From Planococcus sp. CPCC 101016 (GTDB lineage Bacteria; Bacillota; Bacilli; Bacillales_A; Planococcaceae), in the NCBI RefSeq assembly GCF_007859295.1, contig NZ_VOHB01000002.1:186001-250000 (forward strand): a stretch of DNA of 64,000 nt, given 5' to 3'. Positions within the stretch are counted from its first letter, which is position 1. Every line of letters begins with the position of its first letter. The translations under genes and the position numbers were made by a program. Below, piece after piece: positions 6,676 to 15,008 of this stretch. The notes beneath the pieces were generated by a model that worked only from the letters and a program-made list of their open reading frames with translations, ran no database searches and was not told where the DNA came from.

Positions 6676-7957
6676 CGGGCTCATATAGTTGATCTTCAAG
6701 GGGCGTTTCGATTGTTGCACTATCTTTTACGGGTGGGTTTGCCAGTAACGCCGCTACGATGCCGAAAATCGGGAAAATCATTAAAACCCATAAGATTTCC
6801 AGGTAGCCGCCGAAGACATCAAAAGCAATCCCGAGCGGCAATGGGCCAAGGGCCGATCCAGTGACGACCATGGCCATGGAAATGCCGCTGATGCTGCCGA
6901 TATGCTTCCGGCCGAAATAATTTGGCCAGACGACTGCCATGACGATCCGTTCGATGCCCATGCTGATGCCCCAAACGACACCAAAAACAACAGCTGCTGC
7001 CAAGAAATCAGCTTTCTGCAAAAGGAATAAAGACAAAAGCTCTCCTGTAAAAACGAGTGTCAGCATATACTGTACTTTTACCTTTTCCAGAAGAATACCT
7101 GTGATGAAAGTGACCGGTAAGCCAATCAATGCCGTTAAACTTAAAATGCCGGCTGCAGTTTCAAGCGATAAGGATTTCTCGGCGAATATGGAGACCAGAT
7201 GGAAGGTTAATCCCGTATTGACGATTCCAGGAATCGCGGCACACAGCAGCAATAGCCAGAAGGCTCTGGTTTTTGAAGCTTCGTTCACCGACCAGTTGAC
7301 TTCTTCGAGTTCCTTTTTTACAGGTTCCTTCTTCAGCGCGTTGCCGTTGTCCGGCAATAAACCCATTTCTTCAGGAGAATTTTGAATGAGGAAAAGCGCA
7401 AGCGGAGTAAAACAGACAATGATGATGATTCCCAAAATGAGCCATGAACTGCGCCAGCCGAATGCTTCAATCAGCCAGACATTCAGCAGCGGGAAAGCTG
7501 CGGAACTGACCAGTCCGCCAATTGCGGCAATGCTGATGGCACGGCCTCTTTTTTTGACGAACCATTGCGGAATGAGGGAACTTGAAATAAGCGCCATGGA
7601 TCCTTGTCCAAGCAGGCGGATAAAAAAGAAGCCGATGAACAGCATGACCAGACTTGTGACAAAACTATTGAAGAAGCAGGCGACAGCCAGGGCAATGGAA
7701 ACAGCAACTGCCATTTTACGTGAACCGTTGCGGTCAATAAGGCGTCCAACAAAGAACAGCAAAAAGCCTGCTGTCAATGTTGCTGCTGAATAGATGCCGG
7801 AAACCGTCGAGCGGCTCCAACCGAATTCTTCTATATAATAGTCGATAAAAATCGAATTGGAATAAGTTTGTCCGGGGCCTGAGAAAAATTGAGATAAGGC
7901 AGCGATCGCGATAATGACCCAGCCGTAGTGAAAAGCATTTCCTGTTAATTGTTTCAT
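6650..7957 (-). CDS. MFS transporter, monocarboxylate/oxalate-formate antiporter-like
   Basis: A 435-residue protein with twelve predicted membrane segments in two halves. The N-terminal HYGWVIIAIAALSQFFSGPG and SRSTVSGIYSAATL resemble the MCT/OFA branch of the major facilitators. Loop motif GRLIDRNGSRKM follows helix 2. Transport of an organic anion is likely, but the substrate cannot be told. I used the ATG at 7957 (MKQLTGNAFHYGW) because GGAG lies eight bases before it. An upstream in-frame ATG at 8044 adds an unlikely 29 residues. The gene stands alone and converges on the small basic-protein gene. Confidence 0.82.
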   Translation of the reverse strand: MKQLTGNAFHYGWVIIAIAALSQFFSGPGQTYSNSIFIDYYIEEFGWSRSTVSGIYSAATLTAGFLLFFVGRLIDRNGSRKMAVAVSIALAVACFFNSFVTSLVMLFIGFFFIRLLGQGSMALISSSLIPQWFVKKRGRAISIAAIGGLVSSAAFPLLNVWLIEAFGWRSSWLILGIIIIVCFTPLALFLIQNSPEEMGLLPDNGNALKKEPVKKELEEVNWSVNEASKTRAFWLLLLCAAIPGIVNTGLTFHLVSIFAEKSLSLETAAGILSLTALIGLPVTFITGILLEKVKVQYMLTLVFTGELLSLFLLQKADFLAAAVVFGVVWGISMGIERIVMAVVWPNYFGRKHIGSISGISMAMVVTGSALGPLPLGIAFDVFGGYLEILWVLMIFPIFGIVAALLANPPVKDSATIETPLEDQLYEPAKNPLLVE

Positions 7958-8197
7958 CTTGCATCTCCAATTGCTATAACTTAAGGTTATTGTATTTCCA
8001 AATCCAGTATCTAAAAATAGTCTAAAATAACAATTTCCTATCATATCACAAATTTTCTACTACAATACTTTTGAAATATAACTGTAAATAAAAGAATGAT
8101 TCAGATATTTTCGGAATCAGTTGAACCATGAAAGTTTTTCTGGAAAAGTGTAAGATAGAAGAACCGGCAGTTTCTGAGCCAGAAGGAGTGAAAGAAA

Positions 8198-8974
8198 ATG
8201 CCCAATGTATCTACCCAGCCCTTAAGCATTTCTGAAAAAGAAGAGCTGTATCAGCAGATTGTGGAATATTCCGACGAAACAACCGTTATTCATTCAAATC
8301 AGAAAGTCCTATACATAAATCAGCCAGGTGCGGATTTTTTCAAAACGAGTAAAACGGCGCTGATCGGCGCCAATGTAGTAGACGTTTTTACTGAGGATTA
8401 TCAGGAGTTAATCATTGAACGTATCCGTAAAGGGATGGAAGACCGAACAATCGCGGGGCTTATGGAGACGACTGTTAAGCGTGCTGATGGCAGCGTTGCG
8501 GATGTTGAATTGTACTGTTATCCAGTTCAATACGGAAAAACAGCAGCCATCCAATCAATCATCCGTGATGTAACTGCGCAGAATCAAACAATGCGCGACT
8601 TGCAGCAGTTGGAAAATGAAATTTCAACTCCTGTTGTTCCTATCATTGATGGCCTGGCCATATTGCCGTTGGTCGGCTCGGTAGACGGGAACCGAACAAC
8701 TCAGCTGCTCGATATCATCCCGCAAAAAATCGAGGGGCAGAATTTGGATTGCCTCATCATTGACGTATCGGGAATCTACAATATCGATCATGTAGTAGCT
8801 GAATTCCTTTATAAAATCGATCACATTATGCGCTTATTGGGCATTAAGCTGATTTTTACAGGTATTCGTCCGGAGTTAGCGTTAAAAGCGATCGAAGCTC
8901 GTGTAGATTTCAGTCAACTGAAGACAATGGGAACGGTCAAGCAAGCATTAAAGCAATATTTGACCGCTAATTAA
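8198..8974 (+). CDS. PAS-STAS protein, RsbR-like stressosome component
   Basis: The 258-residue protein has an N-terminal PAS domain (about 15-130: VIHSNQKVLYINQPGADFF to AIQSIIRDVTAQNQ), a short linker helix and a C-terminal STAS domain (about 145-255). The STAS part has PIIDGLAILPLVGSVD, LIIDVSGIYNID and GIKLIFTGIRPELALKA, all typical of RsbR/RsbS relatives. It lacks the NCRFLQ flavin motif, so it is not a blue-light LOV sensor like YtvA. Such proteins build stressosomes that gate sigma-B. At the usual phosphorylation spot after the IxNID motif there is His-Val rather than Ser/Thr. AGAAGGAGTG precedes the ATG. No rsb genes are nearby. Confidence 0.85.
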   Translation: MPNVSTQPLSISEKEELYQQIVEYSDETTVIHSNQKVLYINQPGADFFKTSKTALIGANVVDVFTEDYQELIIERIRKGMEDRTIAGLMETTVKRADGSVADVELYCYPVQYGKTAAIQSIIRDVTAQNQTMRDLQQLENEISTPVVPIIDGLAILPLVGSVDGNRTTQLLDIIPQKIEGQNLDCLIIDVSGIYNIDHVVAEFLYKIDHIMRLLGIKLIFTGIRPELALKAIEARVDFSQLKTMGTVKQALKQYLTAN

Positions 8975-9177
8975 AACGCTCACGTTACGAGAGCTGCCTA
9001 TTAAACAACTAGTGAGCTTGATTTTTTTCTGAATCAGAGCGAGCTCACTAAAAAGATCAAGAAGAAAGTTTGGATTGTGTCTATGAGACTAATATAACGC
9101 AACCATGGCTCAGCATAAGGTCTTATGCCGAATCGCAAATGTAAAATAAATAGTTTATTTTATAGAGTTAAAATTCC

Positions 9178-9268
9178 TTGTGAAATTCACGAAAATGTTT
9201 TATAGTTTATAAATACAATATTTAGTGATTTTTTCGCTTTATTAACGCTATATCAACTATATATAGTG
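9178..9268 (+). promoter_or_regulatory. Promoter and two NrdR-like boxes of the ribonucleotide reductase operon
   Basis: TTGTGA (9178-9183), 17-nt spacer and TATAGT (9201-9206) form a sigma-A promoter. ACAATATTTAGTG (9215-9227) and AACTATATATAGTG (9255-9268) both match the ACAcwATATwTwGTG NrdR consensus as I recall it. Their centres lie 41 bp apart, close to four helical turns, as expected for paired NrdR sites. Confidence 0.7.
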
Positions 9269-9280
9269 GAACCGATAATG

Positions 9281-9430
9281 AGGGTGCCGATAAGGCATAA
9301 TAGGGAATCCGGTTAAATTCCGGAGCTGTTCCCGCAACTGTAAGTGCTGACGAGCTATCATGATCCACTGTCCAATGGATGGGAAGGAGATAGCAGAGGG
9401 TGACGCACAAGCCAGTAGACCTGCCTTCGT
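9281..9430 (+). promoter_or_regulatory. Cobalamin (adenosylcobalamin) riboswitch
   Basis: Conserved aptamer blocks appear in order: GGTGCCGATAAGGC, TAATAGGGAATCCGGT with its paired CCGGAGC, CCCGCAACTGTAAG, CCACTG then GGGAAGG, and the B12 box GACGCACAAGCCAGTAGACC. A separate hairpin with 10-bp arms CCTTCGTTAT (9424-9433) and ATAACGAAGG (9465-9474) follows, then a strong terminator, so the expression platform probably acts by transcription termination when cobalamin is bound. Confidence 0.95.
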
Positions 9431-9531
9431 TATAGTTTATGATCTTCTCCGGGAGTTGAGAGGGATAACGAAGGTATTATGCTTGAGGCAGTTGTTTTTT
9501 ACTGTGCTCATCTGGTATTCTGCGTTTTCAG

Positions 9532-9567
9532 ACCCATCCTCCTTGAGAGGATGGGTTTTTCTTTTTT
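9532..9567 (+). terminator. Riboswitch terminator
   Basis: A perfect 10-bp stem (ACCCATCCTC / GAGGATGGGT) with a five-base loop is followed by TTTTTCTTTTTT. It lies between the aptamer and the first start codon at 9592. Confidence 0.9.
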
Positions 9568-9591
9568 ATCAGAGCGGAGGATTGAATACAT

Positions 9592-10077
9592 ATGACGCAA
9601 CCATTAGCCGCAGGCGTGGCGAGGACGATTCAAACAAGGCTGGTGCTGCCGCCGGACACCAATCACATGGGCACCATATTCGGTGGAACCGTATTGGCAT
9701 ATATTGATGAGATTGCGGCCATTACAGCCATGAGGCATAGTGGCAAAGCAGTCGTGACGGCTTCAATTGATACTGTCAACTTCTTATCTTCTGCTAAAGT
9801 GGGAGACATCCTCATTTTGGAGGGAGTCGTCATTTCTACAGGAAGAACATCAATGGAAGTGTACGTCAAAGCCGAATGCCAGCACATTGAAACCGGCGAT
9901 AAAAGTTTAACGACTACGGCTATCCTGACGATGGTGGCTGTCGACAGCGAAGGCAAGCCGACGCCAGTAACCGGAGTGATTCCGGAAACGCCAGCTGAAG
10001 AGAAATTATTTAAAAGTGCACAAGAGCGGAAACAGCGCCGCATGAAAGTAAACGAATACGCAAAGGAGTTGGGCTGA
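9592..10077 (+). CDS. Acyl-CoA thioesterase, YkhA/YciA-like hotdog protein
   Basis: A 161-residue hotdog-fold thioesterase. The motif NHMGTIFGGTVLAYIDEIAA holds the catalytic Asp/Asn region of the BACH/YciA/YkhA group, and VVTASIDTVNFLSSAKVGD is the second conserved block. It hydrolyses acyl-CoA, usually of medium or long chain. The lysine/arginine-rich tail (SAQERKQRRMKVNEY) is also usual. It is the first gene behind the cobalamin riboswitch; its stop is one base before the ribonucleotide reductase start, so it is cotranscribed with it. No known reason links a thioesterase to B12-controlled dNTP synthesis. Confidence 0.9.
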   Translation: MTQPLAAGVARTIQTRLVLPPDTNHMGTIFGGTVLAYIDEIAAITAMRHSGKAVVTASIDTVNFLSSAKVGDILILEGVVISTGRTSMEVYVKAECQHIETGDKSLTTTAILTMVAVDSEGKPTPVTGVIPETPAEEKLFKSAQERKQRRMKVNEYAKELG

Positions 10078-10078
10078 T

Positions 10079-12364
10079 ATGAATACGAAAATTGAGGCAA
10101 CAGAAATGAATGCAGTTGAAAGAGCGCTGCAACGGGCGACAGAGGTATACGGACTGGATACACGGGAACTGCTTGAACGAGCAGCGAATTTGGCTGAACA
10201 GGCAAAAGGAGAGCAGTCATTGCTGTATGCTTTGAACCGCATTACCATGGATGAACCGGCTTGGACCTACGTGGCGGCGGAATTATATGCCGGCGACTTG
10301 TACAAAAAAGCTGCAGAAAGCCGCAACTTTTCCGCTTCAGAGAAGTACGGCGACTTTTACAGCCTTATCGAAGAGCTTTCACAGATCGGCATTTATTCCG
10401 GAGAGCTTCTTACCGCTTATTCGAAAGAAGAAATCGCTGAACTAGGCAAAGAAATCGATCCGGAGCGGGATTTGCTGTTCAATTACATAGGCCTTTTCCT
10501 GCTGGCCGACCGCTATTTGGCGAAAGACTATGAAGGGCGTTTGTTCGAACTTCCACAGGAACGTTTTTTAGTCATCGCTATGACTTTAATGCAAAATGAA
10601 TCGAAAGAGCAGCGGCTGGAATTGGTCAAAGAAGCTTACTGGGCAATGAGCAATCTTTATATGACCGTGGCGACACCAACTTTATCAAATGCCGGAAAGA
10701 GCTTCGGTCAATTGTCCTCGTGCTTTATCGATACAGTCGACGATTCATTGGACGGCATTTACTTGAACAACTGGGATATCGCGCGCCTTAGCAAAGATGG
10801 CGGCGGAATCGGGATTTATTATGGAAAAGTACGTGCTTTGGGGTCAGATATCAAAAAATTCAAGGGCAATTCATCAGGAGTTGTGCCGTGGATTCGTCTG
10901 GTCAACGATACAGCAGTCAGTGTCGATCAGCTTGGACAGCGACAAGGCGCAGTAGCGATTTACCTGGATGTATTCCATAAGGACATCATGAACGGATTCC
11001 TGGACTTGAAAACCAATAATGGCGACGAACGCCGCAAAGCGCATGATATTTTCACAGGCGTGTCGATTCCGGATTTGTTTATGGAACGGTTGAAGGAAAA
11101 AGATGAGAACGGCCGCAGCATCGGGGAGTGGCATACGTTCTGTCCGCATCAAATCAAGCAAGTGATGGGCTGGAAAGACGAAAACGGCAATGCGTTGGGT
11201 CTGGAAGACTTCTACGATGAAGCCGATGAAAAATACTTCAGCGACAAATACCAGGAAGCTGTGGATCATCCGCTATTGCCGCGCAAAACTTACCGTGCAA
11301 TGGAAATCATGGCACGCATCATGGTATCCCAGCTGGAAACCGGCACACCTTATATGTTCTACCGGGACGAAGTCAACCGCCAGAACCCGAACAAGCACAC
11401 AAGAGGCAGAGGGCTGACATCGATCTACTGCAGTAATTTGTGTACGGAAATCATGCAGAACATGTCTGCAACAACGATTATGAAAGAATACACCGACGAA
11501 GACGGCAACCTTGTAATGATCCGCAAGCCGGGAGATTTTGTTGTCTGCAACCTGTCGTCCATCAATTTGCCGAGAGCGGTCAAAGCAGAGGTGCTGGAGC
11601 GGCTGATTCCGATCCAGATGCGCATGCTTGATAATGTCATTGACTTGAATACGATTTCTGTGGGACAGGCCGATGCAACAAATAAAAAATACAGAGCAGT
11701 TGGGTTAGGAACTTTTGGCTGGCACCATCTATTGGCTCTTGAAGGAATCCATTGGGAAACTGAAAAAGCCGTCGAGTTTGCAGATGAGCTTTACGAGGAA
11801 ATCGCTTATCAGACGATTCGCGCCTCTATGCAGCTAGCCGAAGAAAAAGGGTCTTTCAGCAAATTTTCAGGATCTGAATGGCAGACAGGCGAATATTTTG
11901 AGCGCCGGAACTACAAAGGTGAACGCTGGAACCAATTGCAGCAGGAAGTTGCAGCAACGGGTGTCCGCAATGGCTGGATGATGGCGGTCGCACCGAACTC
12001 GTCGACTGCAAAAATTGGCGGGTCAACGGACGGCATCGATCCTCTATATGCAGTAGAGTATGCGGAAGAGAAAAAGAACTTCAAATTCAAAGTGACAGCG
12101 CCTGACCTGGACCACAACACCTATGACTACTACCGCCGGGCACGCCACGTGCTGGATCAGAAATGGAGCATCCGCCAGAATGCAGCACGTCAGCGGCATA
12201 TCGATCAGGCCATCAGCTTTAATCTGTACGTACCGCATACCATCAAAGCGAAAGAATTGCTGGAGCTTCATCTGGAAGCATGGCAGCAACACCTGAAAAC
12301 GACTTATTATGTCCGCAGCACATCGCAGGCTGAAATTGAAGAATGCGAAGCATGCCAAAGCTAA
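10079..12364 (+). CDS. nrdE: Class I ribonucleotide reductase, large (alpha) subunit
   Basis: A 761-residue catalytic subunit that reduces ribonucleoside diphosphates to deoxy forms. Catalytic residues are visible: redox pair C215 (QLSSCFID) and C490 (VVCNLSS), the active-site triad N453, C455, E457 (CSNLCTEI), radical-transfer tyrosines in TTYYVRST near 745, and C-terminal CEAC (756-759) for rereduction. The first 90 residues are helical but lack the canonical ATP-cone motif, so dATP activity control may be absent, as in class Ib. The length is nearer to NrdA than to typical Bacillus NrdE (about 700), so the class letter is uncertain. The ribosome site AAGGAG overlaps the end of the thioesterase gene. 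Confidence 0.93.
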   Translation: MNTKIEATEMNAVERALQRATEVYGLDTRELLERAANLAEQAKGEQSLLYALNRITMDEPAWTYVAAELYAGDLYKKAAESRNFSASEKYGDFYSLIEELSQIGIYSGELLTAYSKEEIAELGKEIDPERDLLFNYIGLFLLADRYLAKDYEGRLFELPQERFLVIAMTLMQNESKEQRLELVKEAYWAMSNLYMTVATPTLSNAGKSFGQLSSCFIDTVDDSLDGIYLNNWDIARLSKDGGGIGIYYGKVRALGSDIKKFKGNSSGVVPWIRLVNDTAVSVDQLGQRQGAVAIYLDVFHKDIMNGFLDLKTNNGDERRKAHDIFTGVSIPDLFMERLKEKDENGRSIGEWHTFCPHQIKQVMGWKDENGNALGLEDFYDEADEKYFSDKYQEAVDHPLLPRKTYRAMEIMARIMVSQLETGTPYMFYRDEVNRQNPNKHTRGRGLTSIYCSNLCTEIMQNMSATTIMKEYTDEDGNLVMIRKPGDFVVCNLSSINLPRAVKAEVLERLIPIQMRMLDNVIDLNTISVGQADATNKKYRAVGLGTFGWHHLLALEGIHWETEKAVEFADELYEEIAYQTIRASMQLAEEKGSFSKFSGSEWQTGEYFERRNYKGERWNQLQQEVAATGVRNGWMMAVAPNSSTAKIGGSTDGIDPLYAVEYAEEKKNFKFKVTAPDLDHNTYDYYRRARHVLDQKWSIRQNAARQRHIDQAISFNLYVPHTIKAKELLELHLEAWQQHLKTTYYVRSTSQAEIEECEACQS

Positions 12365-12376
12365 AGGAGAATTTCC

Positions 12377-13423
12377 ATGACCATACATGAACCATTAAGA
12401 AAGATTAAATTATTGAATCCTGAGCACCCGAATAAATCGACTGGCGTTTTGAACGGCCAGTCTTCGGGTCTATTGAATTGGAATGATATCGCCTATCCGC
12501 AAATGTACGATTTGTATCAGGCTTTGCTGGCTAACTTCTGGAAGGCGCAAGAAATCAATATGCAAGATGACATTAAGCAGTGGGACAGCTTAACCGATGT
12601 AGAAAAAGATGTCTTTTTGCGCATCAACACGCAGCTGGCTTCACTCGATAGTTTACAGACGCCGACAATGAGCCAGGCAATGGATTACGTCACCGACTCC
12701 AGCTTTAAGGCCATATTCGCGGTCATTTCTCAGCAGGAAGCGGTTCATACCGAGTCATATTCGTATATTTTAAGTTCGTTGGTATCGGTGAGCGAGCAGA
12801 ATGCACGTTTCAATCAGGCGAAAAGCGATCCGGTTGTCCAAAAACGCAATGATTTGATTTTGGATGCCTATGAGGAATTCCGCCAAAATCCGACGCCGCA
12901 GAACCTGTTCAAGCTGAGCGTTAATTCCATCAACCTGGAAGGGATTTACTTCTATGCCGGCTTTGCCTTTTTCTATCACTTGGCACGCCAGCAGAAGATG
13001 CTGAAGACCAGCACAATGATCAGCTATATCCAGCGCGACGAAATGCAGCATGCGTATTTTATCGCTCAGTTTATCCGGATTATGTTGACAGAAAATCCAG
13101 AACTCAATACAGATGAGAATATCCAATATATCTACAAGACCATTGATCAAGCTGTACAGCTCGAAAAAGAATGGGCTCATTACATTTTGGCTGATATCGA
13201 AGGCTTGGATTTGGCAGAGTTCGAAGGCTATGTGGAGTATTTGGCCAATAAACGCCTGCGTCAGCTTGGATTGGATAACCTTTATGAAGAGCGCAGCAAT
13301 CCAATGCCGTGGATTCAAGTGTTTGGCGACGATATGATGAATGAAACAAAATCCGACTTTTTCGAACAAAAATCACGGACTTATACGAAAGTATCGCAGT
13401 CCAATGGCTTTGACGAACTCTAG
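12377..13423 (+). CDS. nrdF: Class I ribonucleotide reductase, small (beta) radical subunit
   Basis: A 348-residue ferritin-like subunit that makes and stores the radical. All six metal ligands are present: D91 (LDSLQ), E121 and H124 (QQEAVHTESY), E188 (NLEGIYF), E222 and H225 (RDEMQH). The radical tyrosine is Y128. The C-terminal tail SRTYTKVSQSNGFDEL supplies the transfer tyrosine and the docking peptide. This excludes the metal-free class Ie variants, where ligand glutamates are replaced. Whether it uses Mn2 or Fe2 cannot be seen. It starts 12 bp after the large-subunit stop with AAAGGAG and overlaps the flavodoxin gene. Confidence 0.93.
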   Translation: MTIHEPLRKIKLLNPEHPNKSTGVLNGQSSGLLNWNDIAYPQMYDLYQALLANFWKAQEINMQDDIKQWDSLTDVEKDVFLRINTQLASLDSLQTPTMSQAMDYVTDSSFKAIFAVISQQEAVHTESYSYILSSLVSVSEQNARFNQAKSDPVVQKRNDLILDAYEEFRQNPTPQNLFKLSVNSINLEGIYFYAGFAFFYHLARQQKMLKTSTMISYIQRDEMQHAYFIAQFIRIMLTENPELNTDENIQYIYKTIDQAVQLEKEWAHYILADIEGLDLAEFEGYVEYLANKRLRQLGLDNLYEERSNPMPWIQVFGDDMMNETKSDFFEQKSRTYTKVSQSNGFDEL

Positions 13424-13892
13424 TCCGACACTGGCAATTATTTATGCATCGGTCACAGGCAACACGGAGCAGCTTGCTAATATGGTCCACAAAGCTGCGT
13501 TGGCTAAAGGGTTCAGAGCCGAGCTTTACGCAATAGAAGACTTTCCGCTGACAACATTGTCGAAATTCAATGTTGTGCTGATCGGCACCTATACATGGGG
13601 AAGCGGAGAGATTCCAGAAGAGCTGCGTGATTTGTATCGGACCTTCGAAACACTAGACAAAAAAGAACTTCAGACCGCCGTCTTCGGAACCGGTGACAGT
13701 TTTTTTGCGGAGTTTTGCGGGGCCGTGGACCGCTTCCGTGACATGCTGTACGTGCACACGAAACTTGTAGCGACATTGAAAGTGGAATTGATGCCACAGC
13801 CGAGTGATTCCATACGCTGTGAAAAACTGATTGAACTGATCAAAGTAAAAAGGATGCAGATGTTTTCCTCAGAAAACCACGGGTATAGATAA
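13404..13892 (+). CDS. Flavodoxin cotranscribed with ribonucleotide reductase
   Basis: A 162-residue short-chain flavodoxin. IYASVTGNTEQLAN is the FMN phosphate loop, GTYTWGSGEIPEELRDL the 60s loop and VFGTGDSFFAEFCGAVD the 90s loop. Class Ib systems carry NrdI, a flavodoxin-like protein that supplies oxidant for the Mn2 cofactor, but NrdI is shorter and has a different loop (FSSTGNT). This looks like an ordinary flavodoxin in the NrdI position. The ATG at 13404 lies inside the end of the small-subunit gene in another frame, without a clear ribosome site, so translational coupling is likely; an upstream ATG at 13341 is less plausible. Confidence 0.85.
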   Translation: MALTNSSPTLAIIYASVTGNTEQLANMVHKAALAKGFRAELYAIEDFPLTTLSKFNVVLIGTYTWGSGEIPEELRDLYRTFETLDKKELQTAVFGTGDSFFAEFCGAVDRFRDMLYVHTKLVATLKVELMPQPSDSIRCEKLIELIKVKRMQMFSSENHGYR

Positions 13893-13922
13893 CTATACAA
13901 AGTTCTTTGAGGAGCGATGCAT

Positions 13923-14096
13923 ATGCCACAAGCAAAATGGCTGAAATTAGGGACTGCTGCGTTTTTATCCATTGGCATACTAGCCGCCTGCGGCAACAGC
14001 GAACCAGAAGCACCAAATGGAGAAGATGAAAAGAATACGGAAGAGCAAGAAGATGACTCTTCTGATGAGCAAGAAGAGGAAGAAGAGGAAGATTAA
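13923..14096 (+). CDS. Small acidic lipoprotein
   Basis: This 57-residue product has a lysine-containing n-region (MPQAKWLKLG), a hydrophobic core and a clear lipobox LAAC at about 20-23, so the cysteine would be lipidated on the outer membrane face. The mature part is short and very acidic, ending in a run of Glu/Asp. GAGGAGCG precedes the ATG. It lies 30 bp after the flavodoxin stop and before the operon terminator, so it may be the last gene of the reductase transcript. I do not recognise its function. Confidence 0.75.
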   Translation: MPQAKWLKLGTAAFLSIGILAACGNSEPEAPNGEDEKNTEEQEDDSSDEQEEEEEED

Positions 14097-14134
14097 TTTT
14101 ACTTCCTACTTTTAAGAAGAAAATGCAGCTGTTT

Positions 14135-14161
14135 AAAAAATCGCCGAAAGGCGGTTTTTTA
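14135..14161 (+). terminator. Terminator at the end of the ribonucleotide reductase operon
   Basis: CGCC-GAAA-GGCG stem, extended by A/T pairs, with a T6 tail. Confidence 0.8.
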
Positions 14162-14471
14162 TTTTTTGTGCGAAAAGTGTTTTATTTGAAAAGAAGGGGT
14201 ATATGAAGAAAAAGAGGATAAACGATAAAATGATTTTTAATATACAAACTGCAGGAACAACTGAATTTTTTTCGGTGTGAAATCTCGTTGTTCAATACGC
14301 TCGTCGATGCATCAGAAAAATAAGTGATTGCTTCTTCAAAAACCAAGAAATCAATGGCAAACAGAGCGGCAATTTTGTTTCTTGCTTTAGTACAGTTTGA
14401 AAGATTAACAGAATATAGATGGAAATCCATCAATTATGTGGCTGGATGTGACAGACGATAGCGCTGTAGAC
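14162..14471. other. Intergenic stretch with no recognisable gene
   Basis: AT-rich sequence. A minus-strand frame of 83 codons exists, but it has no ribosome site and a composition I do not recognise. Nothing else is visible. Confidence 0.4.
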
Positions 14472-14511
14472 AACGCCGAAGAGAATTTACGGATTCTTTT
14501 CGGCGTTTTTT
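14472..14511 (+). terminator. Hairpin terminator of unknown transcript
   Basis: AACGCCGAA and TTCGGCGTT arms with an inner AGAAT/ATTCT pairing and a T6 tail. No gene is visible just upstream, so it may end a small RNA or a decayed gene, or back up the previous terminator. Confidence 0.6.
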
Positions 14512-14577
14512 GTGACAAAATTTCCTGTTTTATTAAAATCCAATACATTGGCTGGAAAAACAGAAAGGATGAGCAGG

Positions 14578-14982
14578 ATGGAACAGTTAGAGCAATTGGC
14601 TGAACAAGTGGGCATGTTAATGAATTCAGAAGTGGAGCTTCAGGCAGGTGAATGTTTAATCAAAAGAAAAAGAAACATCAATATTTCATCAAGGGATAAA
14701 AGTTTCTCTTGTACTTTAGATCATGACATATCTTTCAAAAATTTAAAAGATAACGGAAAAGCATATAACCAAGCAGAGATATTTTTATTGCCGGGGGAGT
14801 TGGCTTCGTTTATCAATGCGCTTCACCGTCACCCGATCCCATTGCCGACAAATTACCAGCATCGTATAGACAGCAACCCGGACATCATCTGCGTCTATCT
14901 GTCCTCAGAAGAGGCTCCTGAGAATTTTGCTGCCAGGCTTTCTGCCGCTTTTGATGCCATTGAACAAAAAACTTTAATTTGA
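14578..14982 (+). CDS. DUF1259-like protein (LppY/LpqO type), short single-domain form
   Basis: The 134-residue product ends with LLPGELASFINALHRHPIPL followed by a histidine-containing segment and VYLSSEEAPENFAARLSAAF. This pattern, a flat strand, a helix ending before a P-x-P turn, then xYxxFxxxxxPxxFAxxxxxA, resembles DUF1259 repeats from memory. Most DUF1259 proteins are secreted and have two such repeats; this one has one and no signal peptide. I set the start at ATG 14578 because AAAGGATG lies before it; earlier in-frame starts lack a ribosome site. Function is unknown. Confidence 0.5.
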   Translation: MEQLEQLAEQVGMLMNSEVELQAGECLIKRKRNINISSRDKSFSCTLDHDISFKNLKDNGKAYNQAEIFLLPGELASFINALHRHPIPLPTNYQHRIDSNPDIICVYLSSEEAPENFAARLSAAFDAIEQKTLI

Positions 14983-15008
14983 GCAACTGCTAAAGGAAGG
15001 AGATACAC

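Noticed and set aside
6650..8044. MFS gene starting at 8044
   Set aside because: The additional 29 residues are not typical and lack a ribosome site; ATG 7957 has one.
8198..8974. Blue-light LOV-STAS photoreceptor like YtvA
   Set aside because: The PAS domain lacks the flavin-binding NCRFLQ motif and its cysteine.
12377..13423. Metal-free class Ie radical subunit
   Set aside because: All carboxylate and histidine ligands of the metal site are present (D91, E121, H124, E188, E222, H225).
10874..13490. Several 110-200 residue frames opposite the reductase genes
   Set aside because: They are antisense shadows of well-supported coding sequence with no ribosome sites.
13404..13892. NrdI
   Set aside because: It is longer and has a standard flavodoxin phosphate loop TGNTEQLA with 60s and 90s loops, unlike short NrdI proteins.
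14182..14433. Minus-strand gene of 83 residues
   Set aside because: No ribosome site, odd composition and a plus-strand hairpin downstream. I see no support for translation.
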